28,027 nucleotides of DNA, taken from the NCBI RefSeq assembly GCF_000988165.1, contig NW_020169349.1, positions 1 to 28,027 on the forward strand. The letters run 5' to 3'. A model generated the notes under the pieces. That model worked only from the letters and a program-made list of their open reading frames with translations. It made no database searches and was not told the DNA's origin. Positions 16,830 through 26,885 of the stretch are shown one piece after another (position 1 is the first letter of the stretch; every line of letters starts with the position of its first letter). A program made the translations under genes and the position numbers. The DNA is from Vairimorpha ceranae. Taxonomy: Eukaryota; Microsporidia; Nosematidae.

Positions 16830-18005
16830 ATGCCATCTGAAAAAAATGATAATCCTTTTGATGACAGTAATAATACGATTTTATATACAAAAATGGAAGA
16901 TAATAATCCATTAGCAGAAATTATGGGTAGAATGAATGGACTTTCATTGTCTGCATTTAGTCCTAAGAAAGACGAAAGCTTACATAATGATTCAAATGCG
17001 GATCTTTCCAATCTATCAGAAATGTCAATAAATGAAGAAGCTTCAAAAACAGAAAATAATAAAAATGGAGATTTGGTTTATCTACAATACTTCGCAGAAA
17101 CAGTACAAAATTTAAAAAAATCTTTCAGGAAACTCGTCAGAAATAAATTTGTACACAAAGAACTTGTAACTCAAATATTCGAAAAATTACAAAATGATGA
17201 TTTAGAAGGAGCTACAAGTTTATTAAGAAAAATTTTAGATAAAAAGACTTTAAAAGAGATTAACATTCATCAAATTAATCATTTCCTGCAAGTTATCTTT
17301 CCTATGGTATTGAAAGAAATAAATGAGAATTTAGAAAAGCTAAGTTTGTTAAAAAAAGATATATTTGATTTTAATAAAAGTATATTAACTTTTTGTATAG
17401 AAAATAAAAATCAAGTGAAATCTATACAAGATGATACAAAGAGTAAAATAAAGAAGTTTAAAAATGACATTTCAGATATTTTTGGTTTGACAGAAGAACA
17501 TTCTATAGATCAATTTTTTAATGAGCTATTAGACAAAATAAGGCGTATTTATAATGAAAATAAGAATATAAAACAGGAAAATAAACATTTGAAAGAAAGT
17601 TCAGATATTAAAGATTTAAAAAAAGAGATAGAAGATAAAAAAAATGATATAAAACAATTACAATCACAAAATATTTCATTTTCTGAAGTAATTACAAAAT
17701 TAGATACTACAAACATTAAATTAAAAAAAGAATGCATAATTTTGTCAAATGAATATAAAAAGTTGGTAGATTCACTTAAGTCAAAAAATACAATTATTGA
17801 AAAACAAAAGAGAATTTTAGAAGTTTTACAAAAACAAGTGGGCGGCAAAGAAAATATTGTTATTGATGACTTAAAAAGAAAAATTGAAAGGTTAAAACAT
17901 AAAATTGAAAACGAGAAAAGTCAAGAAAAAATAAATAAGTTACAAATGGAATTAACAAAATATGATCAAAGAATTAAGGATCTTGAAGCTATTTACAAAA
18001 CATAA
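16830..18005 (+). CDS. Coiled-coil protein of unknown function
   Basis: Not recognised. 391 residues from the ATG at 16830, chosen because CCCC lies just upstream and the earlier in-frame codon is only TTG. Residues 1-80 are rich in Asn, Asp and Ser and probably disordered. Residues about 80-200 look like a folded helical domain (LVYLQYFAETVQNLKKSFRKL, then VHKELVTQIFEKL). Residues about 210-391 are a long charged coiled coil broken only by a short Gly-Gly near residue 336. The layout recalls structural proteins of the spindle pole, kinetochore or vesicle tethers, but no family motif is seen. It ends three bases from the stop of the convergent IleRS gene, so the two transcripts must overlap. 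Confidence 0.8.
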   Translation: MPSEKNDNPFDDSNNTILYTKMEDNNPLAEIMGRMNGLSLSAFSPKKDESLHNDSNADLSNLSEMSINEEASKTENNKNGDLVYLQYFAETVQNLKKSFRKLVRNKFVHKELVTQIFEKLQNDDLEGATSLLRKILDKKTLKEINIHQINHFLQVIFPMVLKEINENLEKLSLLKKDIFDFNKSILTFCIENKNQVKSIQDDTKSKIKKFKNDISDIFGLTEEHSIDQFFNELLDKIRRIYNENKNIKQENKHLKESSDIKDLKKEIEDKKNDIKQLQSQNISFSEVITKLDTTNIKLKKECIILSNEYKKLVDSLKSKNTIIEKQKRILEVLQKQVGGKENIVIDDLKRKIERLKHKIENEKSQEKINKLQMELTKYDQRIKDLEAIYKT

Positions 18006-18008
18006 ATA

Positions 18009-21000
18009 TTATAAAAATTTATTAAGCCTTAAAATTACTTTTAGTTCTTGCCCTTCATAAGAAAATACGTCAATCTGAGCATCACTATCGATAGGGCTAA
18101 CAATCTGGCCTTCTGTACTAAAATTAATAGGATAAAATTTTTTGGTAATTTGCTTAATCTTTTCACTATCTACTTCCACATTAACTGTGTCATTCATTTT
18201 AAGCCCGCAGGATTTTCGTAATTTTTGAATAAAACTGTTAAATTCTCGTGCCAATTTTTTCTCTAATACGTTATCATCAATTGTATTATCTACTAAAATA
18301 ACAAATTTATTTGAAGCAAAACATAATCCTGTTGGAAAAGTAGCCTTTTTTTCAATCAAAATATTTTCTCTTTTAACATTATATTTTTCTTCTGATAAAT
18401 CTAAAAATGCAAGATCTCGTATTTCACTTTGTGTAAGTTTATTAATAATCTTAATTTTATCATTCATTGTTTTTAAATCTTTTTTCAAATATTCAAAACA
18501 AGGTTTAGCTTTATATTCAATTTTTAGTTCAGGAACCTCTGATTCTTTTACAAAAATTAAATTAAATACGTGACACTCTCGTATGATTGTGTTGGAAAAT
18601 TTAGCAGCGTCTTTCATAAATAATTCATCGCTAATTATCTTTACTTCCTTAAGAGGTGTCTTAAGGCTTATTGTATGTTTATCTCTTAGATATCTAATAG
18701 CATCAATGATATCTTTAGCATTTTCAAAACTGTTATCCCCACTATCTTGTGCTTCAGGATACATTTGAAAATGAACAGAATTTATAGAACTACTCTTCTC
18801 ATTTTGTTGTGAACTAAGTAGACACTGGAAAGAATATTCACTAAAAAATGGTGCAAAAGGAGACATAATTACACTAAATTTTTTTAAAATATTAAATAAA
18901 ATTTTTGTATTGCCTGACCGTATTTCTTCTCGATGAATCCTTAAATACCAATTTGACAAATTATCAAGAAATTTGTAGGCCAATCCACATACTTTAGATA
19001 ATTGATAATTATTCATATAATTTGATACAGAAGATAAAAATTCATTAAATGTATAATTAATCCAGTTATCTAATTCTAATTTCTCACAATCATTACGTTT
19101 TTGCAAAGAGGTTGTATAAAATTTTAAAACATTCATCCACGGGATGATAAGTAATTTACTGACATCTTTAACACCATCTTCTTTAAATAAAAGATTGTCT
19201 GCTTCTACTACAGGTGAAGAGATCAAATACATCCTTAAACTATCAGCACCGAATGTTTTCATGACAATATTTGGATCTGGATAATTTTTATCTTTTTTCG
19301 ACATTTTTTTACCGTTTTCAGCAAGAACAATGCCATTAACAATAACATTTTTAAAAGCCGGTTTGTCAAATAATAGAGTAGAAATGACATGAAGAGTATA
19401 AAACCAACCTCTTGTTTGATCAATTCCTTCACCAATAAAATCAGCAGGAAAATTTTCTAATATCTTATTTTCATAAACTAATGTATTATCAGAATCATGA
19501 AAATGATGACGAATTTCTTCACAATTCAAATTATCAACCTTTCTAAATGGCCAACTATGCTGTGCATAAGGCATACATCCCGACTCAAACCAGCAATCAA
19601 ATACCTCAGGAATTCTTCGTAGTGTTTTTCCATTTTTAGTCAAAATAATATCATCGATAAATTCCATATGCAAATCTGTAATTTTTTTCCCACTCAATTT
19701 TTCTAATTCTTCCGCCGATTCAACACATAAAATTTCACTATAATCGTCACTTATCCATAGTGGAATTGGTGTACCCCAAAACCTACTTCGAGAAAATGCC
19801 CAATCTTTAGCATTGGATAACCATTTACCAAATTTTTTATGTTTTATATCTTTAGGCACCCAATTTATAATTTCATTGTTTTTAATTAACTTATCAACAC
19901 TATCAGAAACTTTAATAAACCAACTTGATACTAGTCTATAAATTAAAGGTTTTTCAGATCGCCAACAAAAAGGATAATTATGACTAATCTGCTTTACACA
20001 AAAAATCTTTTCTTTAAGATGTTTTATAATTAATTTATCTGCATCTTTTACATAAATTCCTTTGTAATCAAAAACCTCGGCTGTAAATTTGCCATTTTCA
20101 TCTACAGGACAAGGAACTAAATCGTTTTGCTTAATCAAATTGTTTTCAACAAAACAATTATAATCATCCTCACCAAAAGCAGGGGCAGCATGCACTATAC
20201 CTGTACCATCAGTAGAAGATACAAAAGATCCCCCAATAATTTTAAAAAATCCACACCTTCTGTATTCTTCAAAATAATTAAATGGCTGTTCATATTCCAA
20301 TCCAATAAGTAATTCTCCTTTAAATAATTCATGTAATATAACTTCCTTTTTATTAAAATCTTGTATTCTGTTTGGTAACATGCAATAAAATTTATGATCA
20401 ATTTCAAATATTTGATAATCAAAATCTTTGTTAACAACTAAACCACAATTCGAGGGTAGAGTCCAAGGAGTTGTAGTCCACGCCAAAATGGAAACCTTCT
20501 TATCGAATAATTTTGATTTAAGTGGAAATTCTACAACCGCCGATAAATCATTTACCATCTTGTAGTTAGATTTTGCTTCAGAACTACTTAAAGTAGTCAT
20601 ACATCCAGTAGAAAATGGCATAACTCTATACCCTCTGTAAACATATCCTTTTTTATACAATTGAGAAAAAACATACCAGACACTAGTCATAAAACTTAGA
20701 TCCATTGTTTTGTAACTATTATCAAAATCAACCCATCTACCCATTTTTTCTACAGTATCCTTCCACTCACTAGAATGTTTCATAACAATTGACTTACATT
20801 CTGCATTATATTTGTCTATGCCCATTTCTAAAATTTCTTGTTTAACAGAAATTCCTAAATTTTTATCGATCTCAAATTCGACAGGTAACCCGTGACAGTC
20901 CCATCCAAATCTTCTATCAACCCTTTTGTTATGTTGATATTGGTACCTGGTAATAACATCCTTCACAGTTCCAGCAAGAATGTGACCAAAGTGTGGTAGC

Positions 21001-21149
21001 CCAGTTGCAAATGGTGGACCATCATAAAATGTATATTTCTTCTTGTTTTTACTCAATTCGTTGCTTTTTTTAAAACATTTTGTATCCTTCCAAAATTTAA
21101 GAATTTTAGTCTCAATATCATTTATGCTAAGATTTGAATCAAATTTCAT
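18009..21149 (-). CDS. ILS1: Cytoplasmic isoleucyl-tRNA synthetase
   Basis: Class I aminoacyl-tRNA synthetase charging tRNA-Ile. The signature HFGH (53-56, the HIGH motif) follows [11 protein letters not shown]. The CP1 editing domain follows, with [12 protein letters not shown] and the [18 protein letters not shown] block. WGTPIPLW lies in the catalytic core and KMSKK (615-619) is the second signature, with the eukaryotic-type continuation [21 protein letters not shown] is typical of IleRS. The C-terminal anticodon-binding and extension domains are complete. The length of 1046 residues is near yeast Ils1 (1072), so the gene is intact and unreduced, of eukaryotic cytoplasmic type. The ATG is preceded by CCC five bases upstream. 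It is convergent with the coiled-coil gene, with a 3-base spacer. Confidence 0.97.
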   Translation of the reverse strand: MKFDSNLSINDIETKILKFWKDTKCFKKSNELSKNKKKYTFYDGPPFATGLPHFGHILAGTVKDVITRYQYQHNKRVDRRFGWDCHGLPVEFEIDKNLGISVKQEILEMGIDKYNAECKSIVMKHSSEWKDTVEKMGRWVDFDNSYKTMDLSFMTSVWYVFSQLYKKGYVYRGYRVMPFSTGCMTTLSSSEAKSNYKMVNDLSAVVEFPLKSKLFDKKVSILAWTTTPWTLPSNCGLVVNKDFDYQIFEIDHKFYCMLPNRIQDFNKKEVILHELFKGELLIGLEYEQPFNYFEEYRRCGFFKIIGGSFVSSTDGTGIVHAAPAFGEDDYNCFVENNLIKQNDLVPCPVDENGKFTAEVFDYKGIYVKDADKLIIKHLKEKIFCVKQISHNYPFCWRSEKPLIYRLVSSWFIKVSDSVDKLIKNNEIINWVPKDIKHKKFGKWLSNAKDWAFSRSRFWGTPIPLWISDDYSEILCVESAEELEKLSGKKITDLHMEFIDDIILTKNGKTLRRIPEVFDCWFESGCMPYAQHSWPFRKVDNLNCEEIRHHFHDSDNTLVYENKILENFPADFIGEGIDQTRGWFYTLHVISTLLFDKPAFKNVIVNGIVLAENGKKMSKKDKNYPDPNIVMKTFGADSLRMYLISSPVVEADNLLFKEDGVKDVSKLLIIPWMNVLKFYTTSLQKRNDCEKLELDNWINYTFNEFLSSVSNYMNNYQLSKVCGLAYKFLDNLSNWYLRIHREEIRSGNTKILFNILKKFSVIMSPFAPFFSEYSFQCLLSSQQNEKSSSINSVHFQMYPEAQDSGDNSFENAKDIIDAIRYLRDKHTISLKTPLKEVKIISDELFMKDAAKFSNTIIRECHVFNLIFVKESEVPELKIEYKAKPCFEYLKKDLKTMNDKIKIINKLTQSEIRDLAFLDLSEEKYNVKRENILIEKKATFPTGLCFASNKFVILVDNTIDDNVLEKKLAREFNSFIQKLRKSCGLKMNDTVNVEVDSEKIKQITKKFYPINFSTEGQIVSPIDSDAQIDVFSYEGQELKVILRLNKFL

Positions 21150-21154
21150 TTTAT

Positions 21155-21157
21155 GGG
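21155..21157 (-). promoter_or_regulatory. CCC motif of the IleRS gene
   Basis: On the coding strand CTACCCATAAAATG: CCC lies five bases before the ATG at 21149. Confidence 0.55.
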
Positions 21158-22107
21158 TAGAAAAAATAAAAATAAATTCTTTTTTCTTGCTTAATAAGCT
21201 ATTTTGTTTGTAAATAGCTACGGTTTTACTTGTCTATAAACTAATTTGTTTGTTAATAGTAAGGTTTTAATGTAAAATAGTTTTTCTCATTTTACTTTAA
21301 ATTAAATTCATGCAAAAATGATTTTTTTAAATAAATAAAATGAACAAATATAAACAAATAAATGAACTTAATAATATAAGTTTTATTGAAACAAAATATC
21401 TGCAATTTTATAGTTTATCTTTTTACAAAAAGTTGATAACTTTGTGGTATGCATGCACGTCAGTATCAGGCTATCTAATGTGAGGAAGTTAATACCAATA
21501 ATAAAAGTAACCACTCCCTTAACACTGGTTAGGTTTAACAATGAAACATCGTATTTCATTGTAAAATATAAATTGGAAGTTTCTATCAGGGAATGCGAGA
21601 CGAAGAGATTAATAAATTGTTTACGTCTGACAAACTTATTTCTTAAGAATTGTATTTATTTTAAATTTCTTAAATTTTAAGACAGAATTTTAAAATGTAA
21701 AAAACATAGCTTGATGAAAATTACTCAAAAATTTGATAGGTTCAATTTAAAATAAATTTTGTAATATAAAAATACTTTAAATATTTTATTAAAATGCATG
21801 GATGTTATTTTTTATTGAAAAATTACTAAAGTAATGTTATTAGTAAAACTTTTTAAAAACATAAATTTTAGTTTACAAACTAAATTTCATTGTTAATTAA
21901 ATTCATAAGTTTTAAGATAAACGAAAATAATTATTTTTTAATTAATAATCATTCATTTTGTTTAGTTCTTCATAGATTTATTAATAATTAAGTTATGTTT
22001 TATCAACGCTTTAATAAACATTTTAATGGCATGTTATTTAAAAATAAAATGTTTAAAGGTCATAAAATAAACCAAAATATTAAGCAAAAGCCAAATTATT
22101 TAAAATT
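21158..22107. other. Gap of about 950 bases with a possible pseudogene
   Basis: Between IleRS and PDCD5. Positions about 21414-21640 are richer in G and C than the surroundings and read as protein (pseudogene entry). The remainder (21700-22107) is A+T rich with nothing recognised. Confidence 0.5.
21340..21680 (+). pseudogene. Possible relic of a Trf4-type non-canonical poly(A) polymerase
   Basis: Two overlapping forward frames look like broken parts of one gene. Frame one, from the ATG at 21340 to the TGA at 21481, includes KKLITLW and a GSY-like SGYL, loosely where the nucleotidyltransferase helix and FGSY motif would be. Frame two, open 21414-21680 without an ATG at its head, reads LSNVRKLIPIIKV followed by VRFNN, then ECETKRLINCLRLTNLFLKN. 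This resembles the Trf4/Cid1 pattern ARVPIIKF...DISFNN...LRPLVLxLKxFL, with the third catalytic Asp missing. The DxD motif and the PAP-associated domain are absent. The similarity is judged by eye and short; a lineage-specific small gene or chance frame remains possible. Confidence 0.33.
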
Positions 22108-22374
22108 TTATTCAATATCACTTAAATCGAACATATCATTTTTTCTTTTAAATCTAATCTCAGATTTATAAGTTAATTCTTCTAATTTGTTTATAATATT
22201 TAAATATTCGCAGTAAGATATTCTCTTATGTTCAGTATTGTAATATTCTAGAATCATATCTTGTAATTTTAAAAATTTATCTTTGTTTAAATGCTTTAAA
22301 TTTCCGAAGGAAGAATAACTTCGGTCGTCTAATATTTGTCGAAGAATTTCGTCGTTTTTATTTTCATTAGACAT
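22108..22374 (-). CDS. PDCD5/TFAR19 family protein
   Basis: Small helical protein of the PDCD5 family (yeast Ymr074c/Sdd2 type), which binds nucleic acid or the chaperonin CCT in other eukaryotes. Residues 9-15 (EILRQIL) match the family start of the core helix, followed by YSSFGNLKHLNKDKFLKLQDMI (about 20-41), where other members have ARxRLSNLxLVKPEK. The C terminus EIRFKRKNDMFDLSDIE follows the family end pattern of a basic strand then an acidic tail. With 88 residues against about 125 in humans, it lacks the long N-terminal helix. The ATG directly follows CCC. It sits 50 bases downstream of NOT1 stop-to-stop order aside, with NOT1 lying at higher coordinates only after this gene's own start, on the same strand. 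Confidence 0.78.
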   Translation of the reverse strand: MSNENKNDEILRQILDDRSYSSFGNLKHLNKDKFLKLQDMILEYYNTEHKRISYCEYLNIINKLEELTYKSEIRFKRKNDMFDLSDIE

Positions 22375-22377
22375 GGG
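22375..22377 (-). promoter_or_regulatory. CCC motif abutting the PDCD5 start
   Basis: On the coding strand CTAACCCATG: CCC touches the ATG. It lies in the 50 bases after the NOT1 stop, suggesting separate initiation rather than one shared message. Confidence 0.55.
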
Positions 22378-22424
22378 TTAGCGTAAATGCATAAAAAATA
22401 TAAATAGAAAAATTTCTACACAAA

Positions 22425-25400
22425 CTATTTATTGAATTTGGCTTCTATTAAGTCAACCATTTTTGAAATCATTTCATTTTTTATAAGTTCTTCATAAAAA
22501 GTTTTTAATCCAGCAGGCACAAAATCACATTTATTACAAATCCAAACAAGAGCTATTATTTTTTGAATAAAAACCTTTTCATTAATAAATGTTCTAAGAA
22601 TGTTTGTAGCATATACAGACACAAGATTTTTTTCATTTAAGTTATCAATAATATATAAAATAAAATTCGAATTATTTATATATTCTTTGATATTTATAGT
22701 ATTACTCTGTAACATTCTTCTCACTCTAAAATATAAATTTTGATTTTCAATATAAGAAATATTATCTCTATATCTATTGAAAATATTTTTTAAATGTATA
22801 AATTTGTGTTTACAAATAAAACTTAAATAAATTCCATACATTTTTATAAAATTCTTGTTATCTTTTATGCTTAGAAATATTTTTGTACATGGATACAAAA
22901 AACTATCATTAATATTAATTACTTTAACAATCTCCTCAGCTATGTAAAAATCAAAAAAGCGTTTTACAATTTTATGCTGAACTATTTCTATATATCCTGT
23001 TGTAAAAAATGGGACATTTGATGGTTTTAGTAAATTTATTAGATCGTAGATCAATTTAAGATTTTCGGGAGTTTCTTCAATAACATCAAGTAATTTAGTA
23101 AGAAATCGTGTGTAAAACTTTGTAAATAAATAGTTTCTTCTACTATATGCGTCTATAAAAACTTCTAATGTGTCTTTTATATACAAATTAAGATGATTTT
23201 TTATTAAATTAGGAATCACATCAATTTTTTGATAACAATACAACGTTGGAATCTTATGATATCTTACAAAGTGTTCCCATGAAGATTTAAATGCTGCTTT
23301 AATATTTAAGTTACTTGGTAAAGTTCTAACCTTTTTAAAATCCTGAAAAATAATATATTTTTCTGATTTTACAAATTCATCAAAATCTGAAGCATTTAAG
23401 TTGTCAAAAAACATCATAAAATTACTTATTTTTTGAAAAAAATCATAAATCTTACTATTGTCACTGTAATTGGAAAGAGCTTCTAAAAGAGCTATAAAAT
23501 CATACACAGTGCAAATTTGAATATCTCCTGTAATTAAATTAGTCACAAGTTCTAAAATCGGATCTAAATTCTCTTCAATCCTAATATTCCTTGCCAATGC
23601 CTGATCATATTCTATTAAATTAATCAAATTAAATTCAATAAATTTGCTTACAAAGTGAAAACTAAACCTTCTAGGATCAGTTGAATAAATAAGCCAACTT
23701 AGTACCTCCTTTTGTGTTCTATACGATATTTTAAAAATATCTTTAAGACAATGATATAAAAAATCTGAATTGGTTTGTGTCGTCCTTTTAATTAAATGTC
23801 CAATAATATATTTACATAGTTTTGTACATTCAATGTCTTTATCATCTGATTTTAAAATATAATCTATTATCTTTCGATACCCATGTTCAGGATTATTGCT
23901 TAACAGAATGTGCCATTCTTCAGATATTACGTCGAAATTTTTAATATTTTTTCTTCTGTTTATTTGTAAGAAATGTGCTTTTAGTTCTTGATACTCACTA
24001 GCCTCAATCGGTTTAATAAATATTTTTTCGATGTGTGTAGTATTCTCTAAAATTTTTAAATTTATAAATGAACTATTACCTATGCTTACCTCCGTATTTT
24101 TAAAATATTCACCAATACAATCTGCTATTCTTGAAATACCAGCTCTCTGAATCAAATTGCAACAAATTTCATGATTATTTTCCACAATAATGTGAATTTT
24201 ATCGGGCGATATTTCTATGCCTACTAGCTTTAAAAAATAAGTGATATTACCAGACATACATGCACGCATAGGTTCTTGAGATGAAATAAAACATAAAGAT
24301 TTGGTCAAATTTATCATAAAATTTCTAAAAAATGTATATTCACACCCCTTTTCAACTCTAACTGTTTTAAATAACGACATTCCAGTTTTAAGAGCAATTT
24401 CACAAGCCTTTTCAATAATTGTTTCCGTTATTTCACGAATGCTAAAATCAAGTGCTAGAGAAACAACATGTTTAAATAATTTTTCTTCTTCATTAATATT
24501 ACTACTAATAGAAGTATCATTTACAATATCAAACAATCCAAATCCATCTTGAAGTTTATATTCTAGTAAATATTCACGTGTTTTAAATTTAAAAGTTCTG
24601 ATGGGCCTTGAGACAATTTTGAGATTGAAAAAGTTGAACAAATCTTCAATTTCGCATCGAATGATTTTTAGTGTACAACGCTGTAAATCACCCAATAAAT
24701 TAAGAATTGACATTAACCACGGATTTTTTGGAATAAAAATTTTACCTTGTTTTCCTTGCTTAAGAAAGCTGCATATAAATGATACACCAAACAACATTCT
24801 TCTGCTTTCAATCGAATTGATAAGAAATTTTTTAAAATCAAACCTATCCAAAAAAATCATCCTGTTTTGTGCCAATGTCATTTGTCCAAGAATATAGCCC
24901 AATTTTTTTACAAAGTCAATTTCATTTTCTACGGTAAATCCCAGTAAACTCTCTAAAATTTGAAGACAAGAATGAATAAATTCAGTTAAAATTGATTTAT
25001 CAACAGTTTTGTAAATTTTATATATCAAAGGTGTATCCTCTTCATATAAATTTGTAATAAGCAATACTACAAATTCATCCTTTCTTAAACCCTTATAATT
25101 TTTATCTGCAGCTATTTTTAATTCATCCAATTTTTTTTCCAATTCGTTATTAAATTTATAATTTGTGCACAACAGCAAAAGATCGCCAAATTTTAAAAAT
25201 GAATAAAAATCTTGATCTACTAAAATTAAATCTTTTTTTACTAAATTGCTTCTAACAATTTCTATATCCTCTACATCACTAAGAAATTTAGGAATTTTCT
25301 TAATAAAAACCTCCAAACATTTAAAAGCGAAATGGAATTCACGATCTGTTTCTGGAAAACTTAAAGATTCTTTAATATAACTCAAAGCTATTTTTAAGAA

Positions 25401-26885
25401 AGGTCGTGGAATAACATCGCTTTTAATAAGTTCTCCATAAAATTCTGCTAAAAGATCTGAATTTGGTAATTTATAAAGAGCTGAATAATTTTCAATAAGT
25501 GTTCCAAAAATTTTAAATGTCAATTCTTTTGATGTTAAATCTCCTTTTTGCATATTTTGAATATTTTTAATACCATCCGATATTGAAAGCTGAGAATTTA
25601 TAATTGAACTAATAAAAGCAGAAGCTTGCTCATCTACATTACTTTCTACACCTTTATTAAATTTAATTGCTTGTGGAATAAGCCTTTTTAATTGACTAAA
25701 TAGAGTTAATGTTTCAAAACAAAGCTGTTTTTGATTTTGCTCAATTAATTTAGTTATATTGATTATCATATCAATTGTCAACGGAAATAATTTATCTGTC
25801 ATAATATTCTGTGACTTATTATCAGAATCACAATTAACTTTAACATCTAAAACATTATGAATCTTTAAATCTACATACGATATTAAAAGTTTAACAAATG
25901 TATCTTTTCTTGCAGTTATGTTATTAGTTAACCATATTCCCAAATTTAAATGATCTCTAAGAGAGCTTAATATAATGATATCAAAACATATATTAGGAGG
26001 GTCTAAATCTTCACTGACCATTGGCAACATTTTTTGTTCCAATATAACATCAAGTGTTTTTGAAAGAGATATTCCATTTGAAATATATTTCGGTAATTTT
26101 TTCAATATTACTTTTGGAATATTCCTAAATAATATGTAAAATATAAAGTTGCTTGATGATCCTCTAAAAAAAGTAACAACTAAATCATCAAAGAACTTCT
26201 CAAATGTAGGATAAACGTAAGATAATCCAGCTAAACACCATTCAGGAGCCTTTTTTGCAATCTGCTCTATAAGAATATTAGAATCTAGATTTTTAATACA
26301 TTCAAATAATTCTACACAATTAAAATTACTTTCATAATTTAGTGTACTCTTAAATCTAGAATTTCTTATTTCCTCTAACTTTACTATTTTAGAAAAGAAA
26401 ACGTTTGAATATAATTGTGTTTTTTTCTCATCACTTTCAATAAGTAACCTAATAAAATATATTTGTGATCTCACATTTTTCCATCTTTTAAAAAATATTT
26501 CATAAGGTACAGTTATTATTCCAGATATACAAACCCAACAATCAATAATTACATATAAGCTTTCTAAAGACCATATGTTAAAATCCTCTTCAAGAAAATA
26601 GGAATATACATCCCTCCAATTAACTTCTTCAAGATTGGTTTTCATAACTTCCATAATGACTCTAATATTCCAGTTTCTTTCGGGAAAATCTGCCATAAAA
26701 AGTATCATTTTAGCAATTTCTTGTTGACCAATTTTTCTCTTCATTTTAATTTTGGTTATAATAAGTGACATAAACTCCCTGCTTATTAATTCGGGTTCTC
26801 TTTTTTCTAAAATTTCCTTCAATTCCAAATCTGTTAAACTTTCTTCAATTTCTTGAATTTCTTGTTTTTTCAAATCTTTGTCCAT
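22425..26885 (-). CDS. NOT1: NOT1, scaffold of the CCR4-NOT deadenylase complex
   Basis: Large helical scaffold of the cytoplasmic CCR4-NOT complex, which shortens mRNA poly(A) tails and holds the deadenylase and NOT modules. Recognisable parts in order are: an N-terminal HEAT-like region; the MIF4G domain (about 600-770) with LGYILGQMTLAQNRMIF and IPKNPWLMSILNLLGDL, which docks the Caf1 deadenylase; the CAF40/CNOT9-binding DUF3819 region (about 800-900) with FSIREITETIIEKACEIAL and EPMRACMSGN; a linker with LIEYDQALARNI (about 1095); and the C-terminal NOT1 domain with LLKPSNVPFFTTGYIEIVQHK (about 1288). It has 1486 residues against about 2100 in yeast. The ATG at 26885 follows TGAGGC, without a CCC. 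PDCD5 starts 50 bases after its stop. Confidence 0.93.
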   Translation of the reverse strand: MDKDLKKQEIQEIEESLTDLELKEILEKREPELISREFMSLIITKIKMKRKIGQQEIAKMILFMADFPERNWNIRVIMEVMKTNLEEVNWRDVYSYFLEEDFNIWSLESLYVIIDCWVCISGIITVPYEIFFKRWKNVRSQIYFIRLLIESDEKKTQLYSNVFFSKIVKLEEIRNSRFKSTLNYESNFNCVELFECIKNLDSNILIEQIAKKAPEWCLAGLSYVYPTFEKFFDDLVVTFFRGSSSNFIFYILFRNIPKVILKKLPKYISNGISLSKTLDVILEQKMLPMVSEDLDPPNICFDIIILSSLRDHLNLGIWLTNNITARKDTFVKLLISYVDLKIHNVLDVKVNCDSDNKSQNIMTDKLFPLTIDMIINITKLIEQNQKQLCFETLTLFSQLKRLIPQAIKFNKGVESNVDEQASAFISSIINSQLSISDGIKNIQNMQKGDLTSKELTFKIFGTLIENYSALYKLPNSDLLAEFYGELIKSDVIPRPFLKIALSYIKESLSFPETDREFHFAFKCLEVFIKKIPKFLSDVEDIEIVRSNLVKKDLILVDQDFYSFLKFGDLLLLCTNYKFNNELEKKLDELKIAADKNYKGLRKDEFVVLLITNLYEEDTPLIYKIYKTVDKSILTEFIHSCLQILESLLGFTVENEIDFVKKLGYILGQMTLAQNRMIFLDRFDFKKFLINSIESRRMLFGVSFICSFLKQGKQGKIFIPKNPWLMSILNLLGDLQRCTLKIIRCEIEDLFNFFNLKIVSRPIRTFKFKTREYLLEYKLQDGFGLFDIVNDTSISSNINEEEKLFKHVVSLALDFSIREITETIIEKACEIALKTGMSLFKTVRVEKGCEYTFFRNFMINLTKSLCFISSQEPMRACMSGNITYFLKLVGIEISPDKIHIIVENNHEICCNLIQRAGISRIADCIGEYFKNTEVSIGNSSFINLKILENTTHIEKIFIKPIEASEYQELKAHFLQINRRKNIKNFDVISEEWHILLSNNPEHGYRKIIDYILKSDDKDIECTKLCKYIIGHLIKRTTQTNSDFLYHCLKDIFKISYRTQKEVLSWLIYSTDPRRFSFHFVSKFIEFNLINLIEYDQALARNIRIEENLDPILELVTNLITGDIQICTVYDFIALLEALSNYSDNSKIYDFFQKISNFMMFFDNLNASDFDEFVKSEKYIIFQDFKKVRTLPSNLNIKAAFKSSWEHFVRYHKIPTLYCYQKIDVIPNLIKNHLNLYIKDTLEVFIDAYSRRNYLFTKFYTRFLTKLLDVIEETPENLKLIYDLINLLKPSNVPFFTTGYIEIVQHKIVKRFFDFYIAEEIVKVININDSFLYPCTKIFLSIKDNKNFIKMYGIYLSFICKHKFIHLKNIFNRYRDNISYIENQNLYFRVRRMLQSNTINIKEYINNSNFILYIIDNLNEKNLVSVYATNILRTFINEKVFIQKIIALVWICNKCDFVPAGLKTFYEELIKNEMISKMVDLIEAKFNK

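Noticed and set aside
16757..17011. Reverse-strand frame overlapping the start of the coiled-coil gene
   Set aside because: It lies opposite a gene with a clear start motif and shows no family features.
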